From NCBI RefSeq assembly GCF_000269985.1, contig NC_016109.1, positions 6,909,001 through 6,973,000 of the forward strand: a DNA stretch of 64,000 nucleotides, written 5' to 3'. The notes under the pieces were generated by a model. It did no database searches and had not been told where the DNA came from. It saw only the letters and a list, made by a program, of their open reading frames with translations. This DNA comes from Kitasatospora setae KM-6054. GTDB lineage: Bacteria > Actinomycetota > Actinomycetes > Streptomycetales > Streptomycetaceae. Within the stretch, counting starts at the first letter, position 1; every line of letters starts with the position of its first letter. Position numbers and translations under genes: made by a program. Positions 61,865 through 64,000 of the stretch are shown here, piece by piece.

Positions 61865-62233
61865 ATGACTTCTGTGATCCGCCATGTGACCATCGACAGC
61901 CTCGACCCGTACCGCCTCGCCTCGTTCTGGTCGGAGGTGCTCGGCCAGCCGCTGCACGAGGAGGACTTCCCCGGCGACCCGCAGGCGCTGATCGAGGCGG
62001 CGGGCCTGCTGTTCGTGACCGTCCCGGAGGGCAAGGAGCGCAAGAACCGGATCCACTTCGACCTCCAGCCCGAGGACCGGACCCGGGACGAGGAGGTCGA
62101 GCGGCTGCTGGCGCTGGGCGCGACGCGGGTCGCCGACCAGCGGCGGCCGGACGGCACGGGCTGGGTGGTGCTCGCAGACATCGAGGGCAACGAGTTCTGC
62201 GTGGAGCGCAGCAAGGGCGAGCGCGGGCTCTGA
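61865..62233 (+). CDS. VOC-family (glyoxalase-like) protein
   Basis: 122 aa from ATG 61865. RHVTIDSLDPYRLASFWSEV, NRIHFDLQPEDRTRDEEVER and VLADIEGNEFCVERS are the hallmarks of the small actinobacterial VOC proteins, with His and Glu residues that can bind a metal. Substrate unknown; resistance or isomerase roles exist in the fold. Confidence 0.85.
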   Translation: MTSVIRHVTIDSLDPYRLASFWSEVLGQPLHEEDFPGDPQALIEAAGLLFVTVPEGKERKNRIHFDLQPEDRTRDEEVERLLALGATRVADQRRPDGTGWVVLADIEGNEFCVERSKGERGL

Positions 62234-62348
62234 GCCCCGGACCCGGGCCCCGGGCGCGGGTTTCGGACGCGGATGGTGGGCGGGCCGTCGTAGGGTGGCC
62301 GAAGTTCCGTCGGGGGGTGGGGTGTTGGCGGCTTTTCCGTGCCCGCAT

Positions 62349-62376
62349 TTGACCACGTACTGTCACTATCTATGAT
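62349..62376 (+). promoter_or_regulatory. Sigma-70-like promoter of the MarR gene
   Basis: TTGACC (62349-62354), a 16-nt spacer and TATGAT (62371-62376): the clearest housekeeping-type promoter in the window, giving a leader of about 50 nt. Confidence 0.75.
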
Positions 62377-62432
62377 CTCAGCGTGTTCACCTGCCCATCG
62401 TGGGGCAGGGATTCGGAATCGTGGGGGAACAC

Positions 62433-62894
62433 ATGGGGACGTGGGAGACGAACGACAGCGCGGAACAGCCAGCACTGCGCGCGCTGTTGAAGGCGGTGAC
62501 CGGCCTGGTCGGGCCACTGCTCGAACGGACGGGTGAGATCTTCGCCGCGCACAAGGTGCCGTTCTCGCAGGCCGGCCTGCTCGCCGAACTGCACGAGCGC
62601 GGCGGCCCGCAGCGGATGGTGACGCTCGCCCAACTGCACGGTGTGGCGCCGCGGACGATGACCTCGCTGGTCGAGGGACTGGAGAAGCGCGGACTGGTCG
62701 ACCGGACCACCGACCCGGCCGACCGCCGGGTCACCCTGGTCACCGTCAGCACCCGGGGCCAGGCCCTGATGCGGCGGATCGAGGAGGCCAGGGACGCCTT
62801 CGCCGCCGAGATCTTCAGCCCGCTGTCGGCCGCCGACCGTTCGGCGCTGCTGGCCCTGCTGGGGAAGGCGGGCCCGGTGGTGCGCGGGGCGTGA
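62433..62894 (+). CDS. MarR-family transcriptional regulator
   Basis: 153 aa from ATG 62433, with GGGGGA just upstream. Winged helix: VTLAQLHGVAPRTMTSLVEG and KRGLVDRTTDPADRRVTLVT, the MarR wing with DRR. It dimerises through N- and C-terminal helices and is probably released by a phenolic or drug ligand. No adjacent efflux gene shows an obvious target; autoregulation is likely. Confidence 0.9.
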   Translation: MGTWETNDSAEQPALRALLKAVTGLVGPLLERTGEIFAAHKVPFSQAGLLAELHERGGPQRMVTLAQLHGVAPRTMTSLVEGLEKRGLVDRTTDPADRRVTLVTVSTRGQALMRRIEEARDAFAAEIFSPLSAADRSALLALLGKAGPVVRGA

Positions 62895-62898
62895 GCAC

Positions 62899-62938
62899 GC
62901 CCGGGGAGGCGGCGGTCGCGACCGCCGCCTCCCCGGGC
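62899..62938 (+). terminator. Perfect 40-nt palindromic terminator after MarR
   Basis: 20 bp of perfect symmetry (GCCCGGGGAGGCGGCGGTCG and its complement with no spacer), starting 5 nt after the MarR stop. Confidence 0.88.
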
Positions 62939-63053
62939 CGTCCGGCAGCCGTCCGGTGGGCCGGGGTGAATCCTTTCCGGCGGCCCGGTCCTCTCATGGG
63001 TACGACGCCGACGGTCACGGACACCGGACGGCACGGACAACCCGGAGGACGCC

Positions 63054-63143
63054 ATGACGGTCGCGGTTCTGGTCGGTGCGGGCGCGGTGCTGCTCTGCAC
63101 CTGCGTGCTGGTGCTCAAGCGGAAGCGGGGGAGCCGTGGTTGA
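63054..63143 (+). CDS. 29-aa single-helix membrane peptide before the sigma factor
   Basis: ATG 63054 with GGAGG 5 nt upstream. MTVAVLVGAGAVLLCTCVLV is one membrane helix with two Cys, then LKRKRGSRG on the cytoplasmic side. Its stop lies 8 nt inside the sigma-factor gene, so the two are translationally coupled. The good ribosome site and coupling support coding. Confidence 0.6.
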   Translation: MTVAVLVGAGAVLLCTCVLVLKRKRGSRG

Positions 63144-63693
63144 GACCCGCTGGCCCGCCGAGGAGGTGATCGCCGCGGCGCGCGGCGGCGACCGGGACTC
63201 GCTGACCGTCCTGGTCGAGGGCGCGCACCCGAACGTCCGCCGCTTCGCGCACTCGCTGTGCGCCAGCCCCGAGGACGCGGAGGACGCCGCCCAGGAGGCG
63301 CTGATCATCCTCTACCGGCGGATCGGCATGCTGCGGGCGACCGGCGCGCTCGCCTCCTGGCTGTTCCGGATCGTCCGCAACGAGTGCCTGCGCCGGGCCC
63401 GCACGCTCCGTCCGGCCGCCGACACCGCATCGGACGAGGCCCCCGGCGGGCCGGCCGCCTCCGCCGAGGAGGAGGCCCTGCGGCGGCTCGACGTCCGGCG
63501 GGTCACCGCCGCGATCGCCGCGCTCCCCGCCGACCAGCGCCGCGTGCTGATCATGCGCGACCTCCAGGGCCTCGGCGGCCGCGCCGTCGCCGACGCGCTC
63601 GGACTCAGCACCGCCGCCATGAAGTCCCGGCTGCACCGGGCCCGGACCGCCGTCCGGGCCGAACTCGGCGGCGACCCGGAGGAACGGCGGTGA
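63136..63693 (+). CDS. ECF-type sigma factor
   Basis: 185 aa from GTG 63136. Region 2: RRFAHSLCASPEDAEDAAQE and YRRIGMLRATGALASWLFRI; region 4: ALPADQRRVLIMRDLQGLGG with ADALGLSTAAMKSRLHRART. It directs RNA polymerase to a stress or envelope regulon. No classical zf-HC2 anti-sigma gene follows; instead a membrane protein starts at the stop codon (GTGA overlap). Confidence 0.92.
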   Translation: MVETRWPAEEVIAAARGGDRDSLTVLVEGAHPNVRRFAHSLCASPEDAEDAAQEALIILYRRIGMLRATGALASWLFRIVRNECLRRARTLRPAADTASDEAPGGPAASAEEEALRRLDVRRVTAAIAALPADQRRVLIMRDLQGLGGRAVADALGLSTAAMKSRLHRARTAVRAELGGDPEERR

Positions 63694-64000
63694 GCGCCCG
63701 CGCGGTCGGCGGGCGCGCGGACGGTGGGCGTACGGTCGGCGGACGTACGGTCGGCGGGCGCGCCGACTTCGCCAGTGCCACCCTCGCGCGCCACCTGCTC
63801 CGCGGCGCCGCCGGTTTCGGTGCGATCGCCGCCGGGCTCGGCCTCGTGCCGGTCCTCGGCCCGTTCGCGCTCCTGCTCGTCCCCGTCGGCCTGTTCGCGC
63901 TCCGCGGCTGCCCGATGTGCTGGACGATCGGCCTGCTGCAGACGCTCTCCCGGGGCCGCCTGCGACGCGACTGCCGGGACGGCGTCTGCCGGGTGGCGCC
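63690..64000 (+). CDS. Membrane protein coupled to the ECF sigma factor (partial)
   Basis: Starts at GTG 63690, overlapping the sigma stop by 4 nt, with GGAGGAA upstream; runs off the end of the window. After an Arg/Gly repeat (VGGR three times), one or two hydrophobic helices (AAGFGAIAAGLGLVPVLGPF and ALLLVPVGLFALRG) precede CPMCWTIGLLQTLSRGR and two more Cys (RDCRDGVC). The Cys-rich part could bind metal or sense redox state, so an anti-sigma-like role is possible but unproven. Confidence 0.65.
   Translation, partial: MSARAVGGRADGGRTVGGRTVGGRADFASATLARHLLRGAAGFGAIAAGLGLVPVLGPFALLLVPVGLFALRGCPMCWTIGLLQTLSRGRLRRDCRDGVCRVA

Overview
The window is very GC-rich, with GTG/ATG starts behind GGAGG-type ribosome sites, many 4-nt stop/start overlaps, GC-rich hairpin terminators without T-tracts, a LAETG sortase substrate, a DasR-like operator and a MocR regulator. 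All of this points to a Streptomycetaceae chromosome (Streptomyces or Kitasatospora). I saw no rRNA, tRNA, insertion sequence, phage module or CRISPR array.

Left third (1-20 kb): the 3' end of a drug-efflux MFS pump with a C-terminal winged helix, a YdcF-type membrane protein, a ROK sugar kinase, two adjacent broken alpha/beta hydrolases, a PfkB kinase, a NUDIX hydrolase, several EamA transporters (one divergent from a MocR regulator), an MFS pump, an orphan XylF-like sugar-binding lipoprotein, a lipase-maturation-factor-like membrane protein, a 623-aa protein with a long Glu/Val/Pro-rich acidic repeat, a yeast-type cytosine deaminase and an EI24 membrane protein.

Middle (20-37 kb): a P450 next to a STAND/NLR-type NTPase with TPR repeats and an N-terminal motif resembling bacterial amyloid signalling motifs; an Lrp/LysE pair; a PucR regulator facing a secreted lipase across a perfect 20-bp palindrome; a two-RCK channel-like protein; a VanZ protein followed by a hexamer-repeat-encoded mini membrane peptide; and two crotonase-fold enzymes.

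Amino-acid catabolism block (34.7-46.6 kb): HppD, HGD, an unknown protein and fumarylacetoacetase form a tyrosine-degradation operon with ATGA/GTGA coupling and a symmetric operator upstream. Fumarase and a glutaryl-CoA-dehydrogenase-like enzyme lie nearby, as do the 3-hydroxyisobutyryl-CoA hydrolase and enoyl-CoA hydratase. No maleylacetoacetate isomerase is recognisable, which makes the unknown operon member interesting.

Right third (46-64 kb): a Bcr/CflA pump, a sortase-anchored protein, a secreted GH18 chitinase with a DasR-type operator, an OpuC/ProU-type osmolyte ABC operon, and a cysteine dioxygenase-rhodanese pair behind a short leader peptide ending in Cys-Ala-Cys-Cys-Cys. The last is a strong candidate for cysteine-responsive attenuation. 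A two-component system, a VOC protein, a MarR regulator and an ECF sigma operon with a 29-aa membrane peptide follow; the last membrane gene runs off the window.
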